A DNA stretch of 42,542 nucleotides from Candidatus Flavonifractor merdipullorum (GTDB lineage: Bacteria > Bacillota > Clostridia > Oscillospirales > Oscillospiraceae): positions 1 through 42,542 of the forward strand of contig DXGA01000084.1 of assembly GCA_019114165.1 (NCBI GenBank). Reading direction: 5' to 3'. The notes below the pieces were generated by a model. That model saw nothing but the letters and a program-made list of their open reading frames with translations. It searched no databases and was not told the origin of the DNA. The translations under genes and the position numbers were made by a program. This document shows positions 9,656 through 18,532 of the stretch, piece by piece; positions within the stretch are counted from its first letter, which is position 1; the number at the start of each line of letters is the position of its first letter.

Positions 9656-10609
9656 ATGTCCCATATCATGACGGTTCTGGGCCCCATTGCGCCCCAGGCG
9701 CTGGGCTTTTGCCAGAGTCACGAGCATTTGTGTCTCCTCCCCGGCTGGTGCGGCCGGCAAAATCCCCCCCACCGGATCGACGACCGGCGGCTGAGCACTC
9801 TGGAGCTGCTGGACTTTTATGCCCTGGGCGGACGGGCTGCGGTGGACGCCCAGCCGGCGGGCTGCGGCCGGGACGGGGATTTTCTGGCTGACATCTCCCA
9901 ACAAAGCGGGGTCCACATCATTTCCTCCACCGGGTTCCACAAGCTGTGCTTTTATCCCCCCGACCACTGGATCACCACGGCATCGGAAGACATGCTGGCT
10001 GAGATGTGGCAGCGCGAACTGGAAGAGGGGATGTACGCCCCCTGCGACACCGCGCCGCCGGAGCGGCAAACCGCCGTCCGGGCGGGACAGATCAAATCCG
10101 CCGTGAACCGGGAAGGATTGACGGAGCGGTATCGGCTTCTCTTCCGGGCGGCGGCAATGGCGCAGAAGGCCACCGGCGCCCCTTTGATGGTCCACATTGA
10201 AAGGGCCGGGCAAGCCATGGAGACGGCGGACTTTCTCGAAGGACTGGGCGTGCCGCCCGAACGGGTCATTTTGTGTCATCTGGACCGGGCGGAGCCGGAC
10301 CTTTCAGCCCATATCGCCCTTTGCCGCCGGGGATACGCGCTGGAGTATGACACCGTGGCCCGCTATCAGTTTCACGACGACCACCACGAGGCGGCGCTGG
10401 TGCTGTCCATGCTGGAGGCGGGCTGCACCTCCTCCCTGCTCATGGGGATGGACACCACCCGCATCCGACTCAAACACTACGGCGGGCCGGTGGGACTCTC
10501 CTACTTTTTCACCGACTTTCTGCCCCGGCTCCGCCGCGCCGGTGTGGAAGATTCCACCTTCCAACAGATCTTTGTGGAAAATCCCGCCCGCCGGTTTTCC
10601 GTCGGGTAA
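9656..10609 (+). CDS. Phosphotriesterase-family metal-dependent hydrolase
   Basis: MTVLGPIAPQALGFCQSHEHLCLLPG, IISSTGFHK, HIERAGQ, VILCHLDR, MGMDTTR: TIM-barrel amidohydrolase motifs. Confidence 0.8.
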   Translation: MSHIMTVLGPIAPQALGFCQSHEHLCLLPGWCGRQNPPHRIDDRRLSTLELLDFYALGGRAAVDAQPAGCGRDGDFLADISQQSGVHIISSTGFHKLCFYPPDHWITTASEDMLAEMWQRELEEGMYAPCDTAPPERQTAVRAGQIKSAVNREGLTERYRLLFRAAAMAQKATGAPLMVHIERAGQAMETADFLEGLGVPPERVILCHLDRAEPDLSAHIALCRRGYALEYDTVARYQFHDDHHEAALVLSMLEAGCTSSLLMGMDTTRIRLKHYGGPVGLSYFFTDFLPRLRRAGVEDSTFQQIFVENPARRFSVG

Positions 10610-10623
10610 ACTATTTCAGGCAA

Positions 10624-10668
10624 AAAGGGACCTCTGCTCCCAGTCCTTGGGGAACAGAGGTCCTTCTT
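10624..10668. terminator. Convergent, probably bidirectional terminator
   Basis: AAAGGGACCTCTG...CAGAGGTCCTTCTT hairpin between convergent genes. Confidence 0.7.
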
Positions 10669-10907
10669 CATTCTTGGTTTGTAAAGAGCAGCCGGAACCC
10701 GTCGGACGTATAGGCGTAGACCTGATCCAGATCCTCGTCAGCCATGGTATTGGCGTCAAAGGGATGGGTAAAGCGCACGCAGGTACCGCAGGAAGCGGAC
10801 AGCTTGCGGGGCACCGGCATCATGGTGCTCTCCGCGCCCATCCGCTGGAGCCGCCGGTGGAAATTCAGCGCCCCGAAATGGGTGTGAAAGGTGGCGATCT
10901 GCTCCAT
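10668..10907 (-). CDS. DUF3343 domain protein (putative Se/S carrier-like)
   Basis: MEQIATFHTHFGALNFHRRLQRMGAESTMMPVPRKLSASCGTCVRF, located in a selenium gene cluster. Confidence 0.75.
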   Translation of the reverse strand: MEQIATFHTHFGALNFHRRLQRMGAESTMMPVPRKLSASCGTCVRFTHPFDANTMADEDLDQVYAYTSDGFRLLFTNQE

Positions 10908-10908
10908 T

Positions 10909-11112
10909 TTACTTGGTGATGGTGAGCTGGTAATCCTCACCCATGGGCTTGCAGTCCACCTGATAACCGGCGTTGGTGGCAAAGCGGGTGATGTTCTGCA
11001 CCGGAGTCATGCTGTCCACCAGCACCTGGAGGGGCAGCCCATTTTTGATGGCGTTCTTGGTCATGAGCACCGGTTCGGGGCAGGAGTAGCCCCGGGCGTC
11101 GATCTGATTCAT
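10909..11112 (-). CDS. TusA/SirA-domain protein, YedF-like
   Basis: MNQIDARGYSCPEPVLMTKNAI with CPxP motif. 67 aa, TusA domain only. Confidence 0.85.
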   Translation of the reverse strand: MNQIDARGYSCPEPVLMTKNAIKNGLPLQVLVDSMTPVQNITRFATNAGYQVDCKPMGEDYQLTITK

Positions 11113-11131
11113 ACATTCTCTTCCTTTCCCG

Positions 11132-12196
11132 TCAGGCTTTCTGAGACTTCAGGTTGGCTCCGCCGATGGCGGCGGTGACCACCAGGCAGAGGATCACGGC
11201 AATGCGTCCGGCGGCGGTAGTGCCGTCCGCAGAGGAGGCAAGGCCGAAGTTGTGGCAGAAGGCGGCGCCCACGATCATGCCGATGACGGCCACGGCGGAA
11301 TCGCTGCTGCCGCTGCCGGCCAGGATGAGCTGACGCAGGGGGCAGCCGCCCAGCAGTACCGAGGCAAGACCCACCAGCAGCATACCCAGGAAGTTCCACA
11401 CACCGTCGGTGTGGGCCACCGGCTGACCGGCAAAGCTGAAGTTCACCGGATTGCCCAGGACCAGATTCGCCGCCAATGCCGCCGCAAAAATGGCCACAAA
11501 GCCCAGCAGCAGGTGGAAATCCTGGAACAGGATGGCGTCCCGGATACCGCCCACCATGCAAAGGCGGGTCTTCTGGGCCAGCGCGCCCACCGCCAGACCG
11601 GCAATGAGGGCCACGGCAATGGGGGCCGCCATGGAACCGGGTCCTTCGGTGGAGAAGAAAATGAAAGCAGGCGCGGCCAGCAGCAGCACCAGCAGACCCA
11701 CCATCATCACCGGCAGGAGAACTCCCTCCGCCACCGGCTGGGGATTGGACTTTTTGAGGGTAAAACCGCCCTTCAAAAAGAGGGTGCCGCAGAAAATACC
11801 CACGGCGAAGCCCACCAGACCCACGATGGCGTTCAGGTCGCCGCCGCCGATGCGCAGCACCATGCGCAGGGGACAGCCCAGGAACATGAGGGCGCCCACC
11901 ATCACGCAGAAGCCCAGGGTAAAGCGGGCCATGGGGGACGAACCGCCCCGGACGTTGAATTCCTTTCCCGCCAGAGCCATTACCATTGCGCCCAGCACCA
12001 GGCCGATGATCTCAGGCCGGATGTACTGCACCACAGGCGCGCGGTGGAGTCCCACCGCGCCGGCGATGTCCCGCAGGAAACAGGCGATACAAAAGCCCAT
12101 GTTGGCCGGGTTGCCCAAAAAGGTCAGGACCGCCGCGATGATACCCACCGCAAGGCCCGCGGCGATGATGAGGCCATGCTGTTTGAGTTTTGCCAT
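11132..12196 (-). CDS. yedE: YeeE/YedE family putative selenium transporter
   Basis: Polytopic with repeated GxP/Cys motifs: GFCIACFLRDIAGA, FLGCPLRMVLRIGGGDLNA, TRLCMVGGIRDAILF, LLGGCPLRQLILAGSGSSD. Confidence 0.88.
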   Translation of the reverse strand: MAKLKQHGLIIAAGLAVGIIAAVLTFLGNPANMGFCIACFLRDIAGAVGLHRAPVVQYIRPEIIGLVLGAMVMALAGKEFNVRGGSSPMARFTLGFCVMVGALMFLGCPLRMVLRIGGGDLNAIVGLVGFAVGIFCGTLFLKGGFTLKKSNPQPVAEGVLLPVMMVGLLVLLLAAPAFIFFSTEGPGSMAAPIAVALIAGLAVGALAQKTRLCMVGGIRDAILFQDFHLLLGFVAIFAAALAANLVLGNPVNFSFAGQPVAHTDGVWNFLGMLLVGLASVLLGGCPLRQLILAGSGSSDSAVAVIGMIVGAAFCHNFGLASSADGTTAAGRIAVILCLVVTAAIGGANLKSQKA

Positions 12197-12377
12197 TTTT
12201 CTTCCTCCCTCGTGCCGCTTCCACACGCAAAGCGGCTGTTCTCAGGACAGTATACTCCATCCGGGTATCAATTTGAAATTTGAAATATCGATATAATCCG
12301 CGTTATTTTATTGTTTTTCTCTATGGATTGACACCACCGGTCTGGTGGTCTATACTGAATTTTCCAGCCCAGGCATC

Positions 12378-12415
12378 AAAAAAGAGCCTGCCGCATCCAC
12401 GACAGACTCTTTTCT
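12378..12415 (-). terminator. Rho-independent terminator of selD
   Basis: Minus strand AAAAGAGTCTG...CAGGCTCTTTTTT stem plus T-run. Confidence 0.75.
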
Positions 12416-12416
12416 C

Positions 12417-13472
12417 TCATCCCCGGGGCAAAACCCGCACGGCATATGCTTCTCTTGGCCGGACCACGCCGATGGCCGCCGCCGGGACGCCACTGTCCGA
12501 CATCCGCTCCAAGAGGGCCTTTGCCCGCTCCTCCGGCACCGAGATCAGCAACCCCCCGGCGGTCTGGGGATCGTAGAGCACATCGGACCGCTCCAGCGGA
12601 ATAGCCTCGTCCACCGTCACCGCGCCCTTGAGATAGCCCATGTTGTTATACGCGCCGCCGGGAATGATGCCCTCCCGGGCCAGTTCCAGCGCCTTGAGCA
12701 CCACCGGCACCCGGTCGGCCCACAGCTCGGCGGTGACGCCGCTGCCGTCGGCCAGCTCCCGCACATGGCCCAAAAGGCCAAAGCCGGTAATGTCGGTACA
12801 GGCGGTGGGCTTCAGGGGCATCATCACCTCATAGGCCCAACGGTTGAGGGTAGTCATGATGTCCACCATGTTCTGGTGCTCCTCTTTGCTGAGGAGGCCC
12901 GCCTTGGCGGCGGTGGACAAAATACCGGTGCCCAGCGGCTTGGTGAGGACGAGAATATCCCCCACTTTCGCGCCGCTGTTGGTCAAAATCTCTTCCGGCC
13001 TGGCAAAACCCATGACGCACAGGCCGTATTTGGGCTCCTGATCTTCGATGCTGTGCCCGCCGGCGATGACTGCGCCGGCTTCGGTCACTTTGCTCTGTCC
13101 CCCGGCCAGGATGGCCTGGACCACCTGCAAATCGAGACAGCGGGGGAAGGTCAGGAGATTCATGGCCAGTTTGGGCGCGCCGCCCATGGCCCACACATCG
13201 GAAAGGGCGTTGGCTGCGGCAATCTGGCCGAACTGGAAGGGATCATCCACCACAGGCGGGAAGAAGTCCACGGTGGAGATGAGGGCGGTCTCGTCGCTGA
13301 CGCGGTAGACCGCCGCGTCGTCGCTGGAGCCAAAGCCTACCATCAGGGCTGGGTCATGGATGGCAGGCAGACCTTCCAGCAGTTTACTCAGGACACCCGG
13401 TCCTATTTTTGCGCCTCAGCCACCGGCCGAGGTCATCTGTGTCAGTGGAACGTGTTCCATCTCATTGGCCAT
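12417..13472 (-). CDS. selD: Selenide, water dikinase (SelD), a selenoprotein with an in-frame TGA (Sec) codon at 13416-13418
   Basis: Joining track ORFs 13416..13718 and 12417..13343 across the TGA gives MANEMEHVPLTQMTSAGG-U-GAKIGPGVLSKLLEGLPAIHDPALMVGFGSSDDAAVYRV, the SelD N-terminus with Sec at the catalytic Cys/Sec position. SD GGGAGGTG upstream. Confidence 0.93.
13390..13418 (-). promoter_or_regulatory. Candidate bacterial SECIS element of selD
   Basis: After the TGA: GGCGCAAAAAT, then AGGAC-CGGGT-GTCCT, a perfect 5-bp stem with a G-containing apical loop 17-21 nt downstream of the UGA. Confidence 0.7.
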
Positions 13473-13503
13473 GGTCTCCACCTCCCTGGTCGTTGATGGT
13501 TCT

Positions 13504-13532
13504 ATTTTAACCCCCATCCATCGGGTATGCAA
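13504..13532 (-). promoter_or_regulatory. Candidate selD promoter
   Basis: Minus strand TTGCAT (527-532), 17-nt spacer, TAAAAT (504-509). Confidence 0.55.
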
Positions 13533-13563
13533 CGGGGTTTTGGTCAGAAAGGAGGGCTGCACG

Positions 13564-14472
13564 GTGCAGCTCAAGCAATTGGAGGTTTTTGTGCAGGTGG
13601 CCCGCCTGCGCAGCTTTTCCCGGGCGGCGGACGCCCTGTATCTCACCCAGCCCACGGTCAGCGCCCACATTTCGGCGCTGGAAACGGAACTGGGGGCGCA
13701 GCTCATGCTCCGATCCACCCGGGAATTGCAGCTGACGGCGGCAGGGCAGGCGCTGCTCCACTACGCGGTGCAGATCATGGGCCTCACCCGCAAAGCGGAA
13801 GAGGCGGTGCGCGCCGCCGGGGATACTTTACAAGGCGCGCTGACCATTGCGGCCTCCACGGTCCCTTCCCAGTATCTCCTCCCCCGGGTGCTGGCCAAGC
13901 TGCACCAGCGCTGGCCGGAGATCCGCTTTCAGATCAGCCAGGGAGACAGCGGAGAAGCCGCCCGGCGGGTGGCGGAGCACGAGGCGGAACTGGGGATCAT
14001 CGGCACGCCGGTCCGCCGGGCCGGGTGCGAGTGTATCTCCTGCGGCAGCGAACGGCTGGTGATCGTCACGCCAAACACGGAGGCATATGCCAACTTGAGC
14101 GGTTTTTTCCCGGCGGAAAAACTGCGGACCGCGCCCTTTCTGGTGCGGGAGCCGGGTTCCGGCACCCGGCGGCAGAGCGAAACCTTTTTGAAAGGCATCG
14201 GCGTGGAGCCCCGTTCGCTGCGCGTCGCCGCCCAGCTGCAAAGTACGGAGGCTATTTTGCAGGGGGTACGCTACGGTCTGGGGATCGCCATCGTCTCTGG
14301 TCTTGCCGCCGCCGAGTATGCTTCCACCGGACATATTTTAATTTTTGATCACGAAAGTCCCCTCCTGACCAGACAATTCTATCTGTTCTATCACCGCGGC
14401 CGTCCCCTCTCTCCCGCCGCCGAGCAGTTCCGGCGGGAGCTGCCCCGGATGTTAAAGGAGCTGCTGTGCTGA
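13564..14472 (+). CDS. LysR-family regulator, likely selenium-metabolism-associated type
   Basis: GTG start behind AAAGGAGGG. MQLKQLEVFVQVARLRSFSRAADALYLTQPTVSAHISALETELGAQLMLRSTRELQLTAAG. Divergent from selD. Confidence 0.9.
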   Translation: MQLKQLEVFVQVARLRSFSRAADALYLTQPTVSAHISALETELGAQLMLRSTRELQLTAAGQALLHYAVQIMGLTRKAEEAVRAAGDTLQGALTIAASTVPSQYLLPRVLAKLHQRWPEIRFQISQGDSGEAARRVAEHEAELGIIGTPVRRAGCECISCGSERLVIVTPNTEAYANLSGFFPAEKLRTAPFLVREPGSGTRRQSETFLKGIGVEPRSLRVAAQLQSTEAILQGVRYGLGIAIVSGLAAAEYASTGHILIFDHESPLLTRQFYLFYHRGRPLSPAAEQFRRELPRMLKELLC

Positions 14473-14550
14473 GCGCCGCAGGCGCCCTATATGGCGCCCC
14501 TACATTGTGCCCGCTTTCTTTCTCGTGTAAATTTAGGAAAGCTTTCTTTG

Positions 14551-14588
14551 CCCACTTTCTTTCTCGAAAGAAAGTGGGTATTTTTTTT
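14551..14588 (+). terminator. Strong rho-independent terminator (or attenuator) between lysR and eutG
   Basis: Perfect 12-bp stem CCCACTTTCTTT-CTCG-AAAGAAAGTGGG followed by TA and T8. Confidence 0.88.
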
Positions 14589-14631
14589 GCGCGTCTTGCC
14601 ATACTAAGGCCGAACGGAGGTTGTGACCATC

Positions 14632-15708
14632 ATGCAGACCTTTGCCTTGAAACCCACGCTCTTTTTCGGCCCCGATTCCCTCAGCGCCTTACATGCTCTG
14701 TCCGGACAGCGGGTCCTCATTGTAACCGACTCCTTTTTGGCTTCTTCTCCTCTGGCCCAGCGGCTCAAGGACGCTTTGTCCGGCGCTTCGGAATGCCAAT
14801 GGTTTGACCAGGTGGTGCCCGATCCACCGCTGGATGTGGTGGCCCAAGGAGTCGCCGTCCTGCAATCCTTCCAGCCGCAGGCCATTGTGGCCTTCGGCGG
14901 CGGCTCCCCCATGGACACCGCCAAAGGCATCCGCCATTTTGCCCCGCCGGAGTTGGGCAGTATTCCCCTCTGGTGCGTGCCCACCACCGCCGGCACCGGC
15001 TCGGAAGTGACCTCCTTTGCCGTCCTCACCGACACGGCAAAGGGCGTCAAATATCCTCTTGTCCACGACGCGCTCCGACCGGATGGAGCGGTGCTGGACC
15101 CGGTCCTGCTGGCCCAGGCCCCGCCCTCCGTGCTGGCCGACACCGGTTTGGACGCCCTCACCCACGCCGCCGAGGCGTATGTGGCCCAAAACGCTTCCCT
15201 CTTTACCGACGCGCTGGCCGCGGAAGCCGTTTCCCTTCTGCTGCGCAGCATCCCCGGCGGCGTGTCGGGAGATCTGGACCAACGGGGCATCATGCTCAAC
15301 GCCTCCTGTATGGCGGGTATGGCCTTCGACCGGGCGGGACTGGGGTTGTGCCACGCCCTGGCCCACAGTCTTGGGGGCCTCCTCCATGTGTCCCACGGAC
15401 GGCTCAACGCCCTGCTCCTCCCCCACGTCATCCGCTTCAACGGACAGGACGGAAAAACAGCCGCCAAATACCGGGCGCTGGCCAAGCGGTGCGGTCTGGC
15501 GGAGAGCGTGCGCGGTCTTGCTTCGGGCGTTTCCCGTCTGGCCCGGACAGCGGGACTTCCCGAGACATTGCGCGCCTGCGGCAAACATCCCGACAATGCC
15601 ACGTTGGAAAAAGCGGTGGCAGGGGCCATGGCGGACCCCTGTTTCCCCTCCAATCCCAGAACCGCCACGGCGGAAGAACTCAGAGCATTGCTGGAGGAGA
15701 TTTTATGA
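14632..15708 (+). CDS. eutG: Iron-containing alcohol dehydrogenase, EutG-like
   Basis: FGGGSPMDTAKGIRHF, PTTAGTGSEVTSFAVLTD, GLDALTHAAEAYVA, GLCHALAHSLGG. First gene of the eut operon. In-frame ATG also at 14623. Confidence 0.87.
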   Translation: MQTFALKPTLFFGPDSLSALHALSGQRVLIVTDSFLASSPLAQRLKDALSGASECQWFDQVVPDPPLDVVAQGVAVLQSFQPQAIVAFGGGSPMDTAKGIRHFAPPELGSIPLWCVPTTAGTGSEVTSFAVLTDTAKGVKYPLVHDALRPDGAVLDPVLLAQAPPSVLADTGLDALTHAAEAYVAQNASLFTDALAAEAVSLLLRSIPGGVSGDLDQRGIMLNASCMAGMAFDRAGLGLCHALAHSLGGLLHVSHGRLNALLLPHVIRFNGQDGKTAAKYRALAKRCGLAESVRGLASGVSRLARTAGLPETLRACGKHPDNATLEKAVAGAMADPCFPSNPRTATAEELRALLEEIL

Positions 15709-17132
15709 CCGATTCTCTCCTCTCGGTGGGCATTGACATCGGCACCTCCACCACCCAGCTCATTTTTTCCCGCCTCACCGTTTCCAATCAGGCCAATTCC
15801 TTCTCGGTACCCCGCATGGCCATCACCAGCCGGGAGGTGATCTTCCGCTCGGAGGTCTCCTTTACGCCCCTTCTTTCCGATACCGTCATCGACGCGGCGG
15901 GGGTGGAGCAGCTGGTGGCAAAGGCCTACCAGAGCGCCGGGATCTCCCCGCAAACCGTCTCCACCGGCGCGGTCATCATCACCGGCGAGACAGCCCGGAA
16001 GGAAAACGCCCGTGAAGTGCTTTCGGCGCTCTCCGGCTATGCGGGGGACTTCGTGGTGGCCACGGCCGGACCGGACCTGGAGTCCATTCTGGCCGCTCGC
16101 GGCGCGGGGGCGGACCGGTACGCCAGGGAACACCACGCGCCGGTGCTCCACTGCGACATCGGGGGCGGCACCTCCAATCTGGCCCTTTTTGACCGGGAGG
16201 GAGAACTGGTGCGCACCGGCTGTCTGGACGTGGGGGGACGGCTTATCAAGGTGGACCGGAATAGAGTGGTCACCTATGTGTCTCCGGTCTTTCAGCGGGC
16301 CGGCCAGTGTCCGGCTCCTGCGGTGGGCCAGCAGGTCACGCCGGAGACGTTGGCCTCTGTCATCCATACCATGGTGGAGGCGCTGGCCCAGGCCGCCGGA
16401 CTCCTGCCCGGCCGGGACAAGCTGGACGCTTTTTTCACCAAAGGCACCCACTGGGAACCAACGTCGGCCCCTTATGTCTCCTTTTCCGGCGGTGTGGCGG
16501 ACTGTATCTTCTCCCCGCCGGAAGATCCCTTTGCCTACGGCGATATAGGCGTACTGCTGGGAAAGGCCATCCGGGATACCTTCCCCGCTGCTTCCATTCT
16601 GCGGGGAAGGGAGACCATCCGGGCCACGGTGGTGGGGGCAGGCAGCCACGCCACCGAGCTCTCCGGCTCCACCATCTTTTATCGAGATGTCCCTTTTCCC
16701 CTCAAAAATCTCCCCATTCTCAAACTGACCGCGCAGGAAGAGGAATCCTCTCCCGAAGCGCTGGCAGACTGCATCCAGGAAAAACTCTCCTGGTTCCGGG
16801 ACGAGAGCGGACTGGTGCCCACGGCACTGGCCTTGCGCGGGCTGTCCGCCCCCAGCTATGACGGCATCCAGCGTCTGGCCCAGGGGGTAGTACAGGGCCT
16901 TTTCCCGCTCCGGGAACGGGGTTTTATTCCCGTGATTGCGCTGGAATCCGATCAGGCCAAAGTGTTGGGACAGGCCATGTATGCCCTTGCGCCCGGTCCC
17001 CTTTTGTGTCTGGACGGGGTACGGGTGGACAACGGGGATTATATCGACATCGGCGCGCCGGTGGCCGGGGGCACGGTATTGCCGGTGGTCATCAAGACGC
17101 TGGTTTTTTCCCAACATGACAAGGAGGAATAA
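15705..17132 (+). CDS. eutA: Ethanolamine ammonia-lyase reactivating factor EutA
   Basis: MTDSLLSVGIDIGTSTTQLIFSRLTV, HCDIGGGTSNLALFDRE. ATGA overlap with eutG, immediately upstream of eutB. Confidence 0.93.
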   Translation: MTDSLLSVGIDIGTSTTQLIFSRLTVSNQANSFSVPRMAITSREVIFRSEVSFTPLLSDTVIDAAGVEQLVAKAYQSAGISPQTVSTGAVIITGETARKENAREVLSALSGYAGDFVVATAGPDLESILAARGAGADRYAREHHAPVLHCDIGGGTSNLALFDREGELVRTGCLDVGGRLIKVDRNRVVTYVSPVFQRAGQCPAPAVGQQVTPETLASVIHTMVEALAQAAGLLPGRDKLDAFFTKGTHWEPTSAPYVSFSGGVADCIFSPPEDPFAYGDIGVLLGKAIRDTFPAASILRGRETIRATVVGAGSHATELSGSTIFYRDVPFPLKNLPILKLTAQEEESSPEALADCIQEKLSWFRDESGLVPTALALRGLSAPSYDGIQRLAQGVVQGLFPLRERGFIPVIALESDQAKVLGQAMYALAPGPLLCLDGVRVDNGDYIDIGAPVAGGTVLPVVIKTLVFSQHDKEE

Positions 17133-17135
17133 CAT

Positions 17136-18500
17136 TTGATACTGAAAACAAAGCTGCTGGGCAAGGTCTATGCGTTTCCGTCGGTGCGGGAGGTCATGGC
17201 CAAGGCCAACGAGGAAAAATCCGGCGACCGTCTGGCGGGCATCGGGGCGGAGAACGCCGAGGAGCGGGTGGCCGCGAAGGTGGTCCTCTCTCAGCTGACC
17301 CTGGGGGACCTGCGGGAGCATCCGGCGGTGCCCTATGAGGAAGACGAGGTCACCCGCATCATTCAGGATGACCTGAACGAGTCCATCTATGGGGAAATTC
17401 GAAATTGGACGGTGTCCGAACTGCGGGAGTGGCTGCTGGATGAGGGCACCGACAGCGCCGCCATCCGGCGCATCAGCCGGGGCCTCACCTCCGAGATGAT
17501 CGCGGCGGTGGCCAAGCTGATGAGCAATCTGGATCTGGTCTATGCCGCCAAAAAAATCACCGTCACCGCCCACTGCAACACCACCATCGGCCTGCCCGGC
17601 ACCCTCTCCTGCCGGCTCCAGCCCAACCACCCCACCGACGACCCGGACGGCATCCTGGCCTCCCTGCTGGAGGGGCTCAGCTTCGGCGCGGGCGACGCGG
17701 TGCTGGGCCTCAACCCGGTGAACGACAGTGTGGAGAGCGTGCGCCGGGTGCTGGACCGGTTCAAGCAGGTACAGCAAAAGTGGTCCATCCCCACCCAGAC
17801 CTGCGTGCTGGCCCATGTGACCACCCAGATGGAGGCCATCCGGCAGGGCGCGCCCGCCGACCTCATCTTCCAGTCCATCGCGGGCAGCCAGAAGGGCAAC
17901 GAGGCCTTCGGTCTGGACGGCAAGCTCATGGCGGAGGCCCGGGATCTGGCCCTCCGGGAGGGCACCGCCACCGGTCCCAACGTACTCTATTTTGAGACCG
18001 GCCAGGGCTCGGAACTCAGCTCCGAGGCCCACAACGGCTGGGATCAGGTGACCATGGAGGCCCGCTGTTACGGCTTTGCCCGCCACTTCTCCCCCTTCCT
18101 GGTGAATACGGTGGTTGGCTTTATCGGCCCGGAATACCTCTACGACGCCCGGCAGGTCATCCGCGCCGGTCTGGAGGATCACTTTATGGGCAAGCTCTCC
18201 GGAGTGCCCATGGGCTGCGACGCCTGCTACACCAACCACATGAAGGCCGACCAGAACGACATTGAAAATCTGGCCGTGCTCCTCACCGCCGCCGGGTGCA
18301 CCTACTTTATGGGCATCCCCCACGGCGACGACGTGATGCTCAACTACCAGACCACCGGCTTCCGGGACACCGCCGCCCTGCGGGAACTCTTTGGCCGGAC
18401 GGCCATCCCCCCCTTCCAGGAGTGGCTGGAGAAAATGGGCTTTGTGGAAAACGGCAGGCTGACCCCGCTGGCAGGGGACGGCTCGGTGCTGCTGGGATAA
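17136..18500 (+). CDS. eutB: Ethanolamine ammonia-lyase large subunit EutB
   Basis: VMAKANEEKSGDRLAGIGAENAEERVAAKVVLSQLTLGDL, HCNTTIGLPGTLSCRLQPNHPTDD, YFETGQGSELSSEAHNG. TTG start with AAGGAGG upstream. Confidence 0.96.
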   Translation: MILKTKLLGKVYAFPSVREVMAKANEEKSGDRLAGIGAENAEERVAAKVVLSQLTLGDLREHPAVPYEEDEVTRIIQDDLNESIYGEIRNWTVSELREWLLDEGTDSAAIRRISRGLTSEMIAAVAKLMSNLDLVYAAKKITVTAHCNTTIGLPGTLSCRLQPNHPTDDPDGILASLLEGLSFGAGDAVLGLNPVNDSVESVRRVLDRFKQVQQKWSIPTQTCVLAHVTTQMEAIRQGAPADLIFQSIAGSQKGNEAFGLDGKLMAEARDLALREGTATGPNVLYFETGQGSELSSEAHNGWDQVTMEARCYGFARHFSPFLVNTVVGFIGPEYLYDARQVIRAGLEDHFMGKLSGVPMGCDACYTNHMKADQNDIENLAVLLTAAGCTYFMGIPHGDDVMLNYQTTGFRDTAALRELFGRTAIPPFQEWLEKMGFVENGRLTPLAGDGSVLLG

Positions 18501-18505
18501 GCAGA

Positions 18506-18532
18506 CGGGCGCACATTGTGCGCCCCTACACC
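18506..18532. repeat. Intergenic palindromic repeat between eutB and eutC
   Basis: GGGCGCACATTGTGCGCCCCTACA, part of a dispersed family in this window. Confidence 0.7.

Noticed and set aside
12417-13343. selD as a 308-aa protein starting at MVGFGSS
   Set aside because: Would lack the catalytic N-terminus. Reading through the TGA restores the complete SelD.
14480-14590. EutV (ANTAR) twin-hairpin target upstream of eutG
   Set aside because: Could not identify two stem-loops with the characteristic hexaloops. Only the generic terminator and duplicated arm are supported.
14604-18323. 1239-aa open frame antisense to eutG/eutA/eutB
   Set aside because: Low-complexity Gly/His/Arg-rich translation with no recognisable domain. 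Mirrors the high-GC third-position bias of the well-supported eut genes on the opposite strand.
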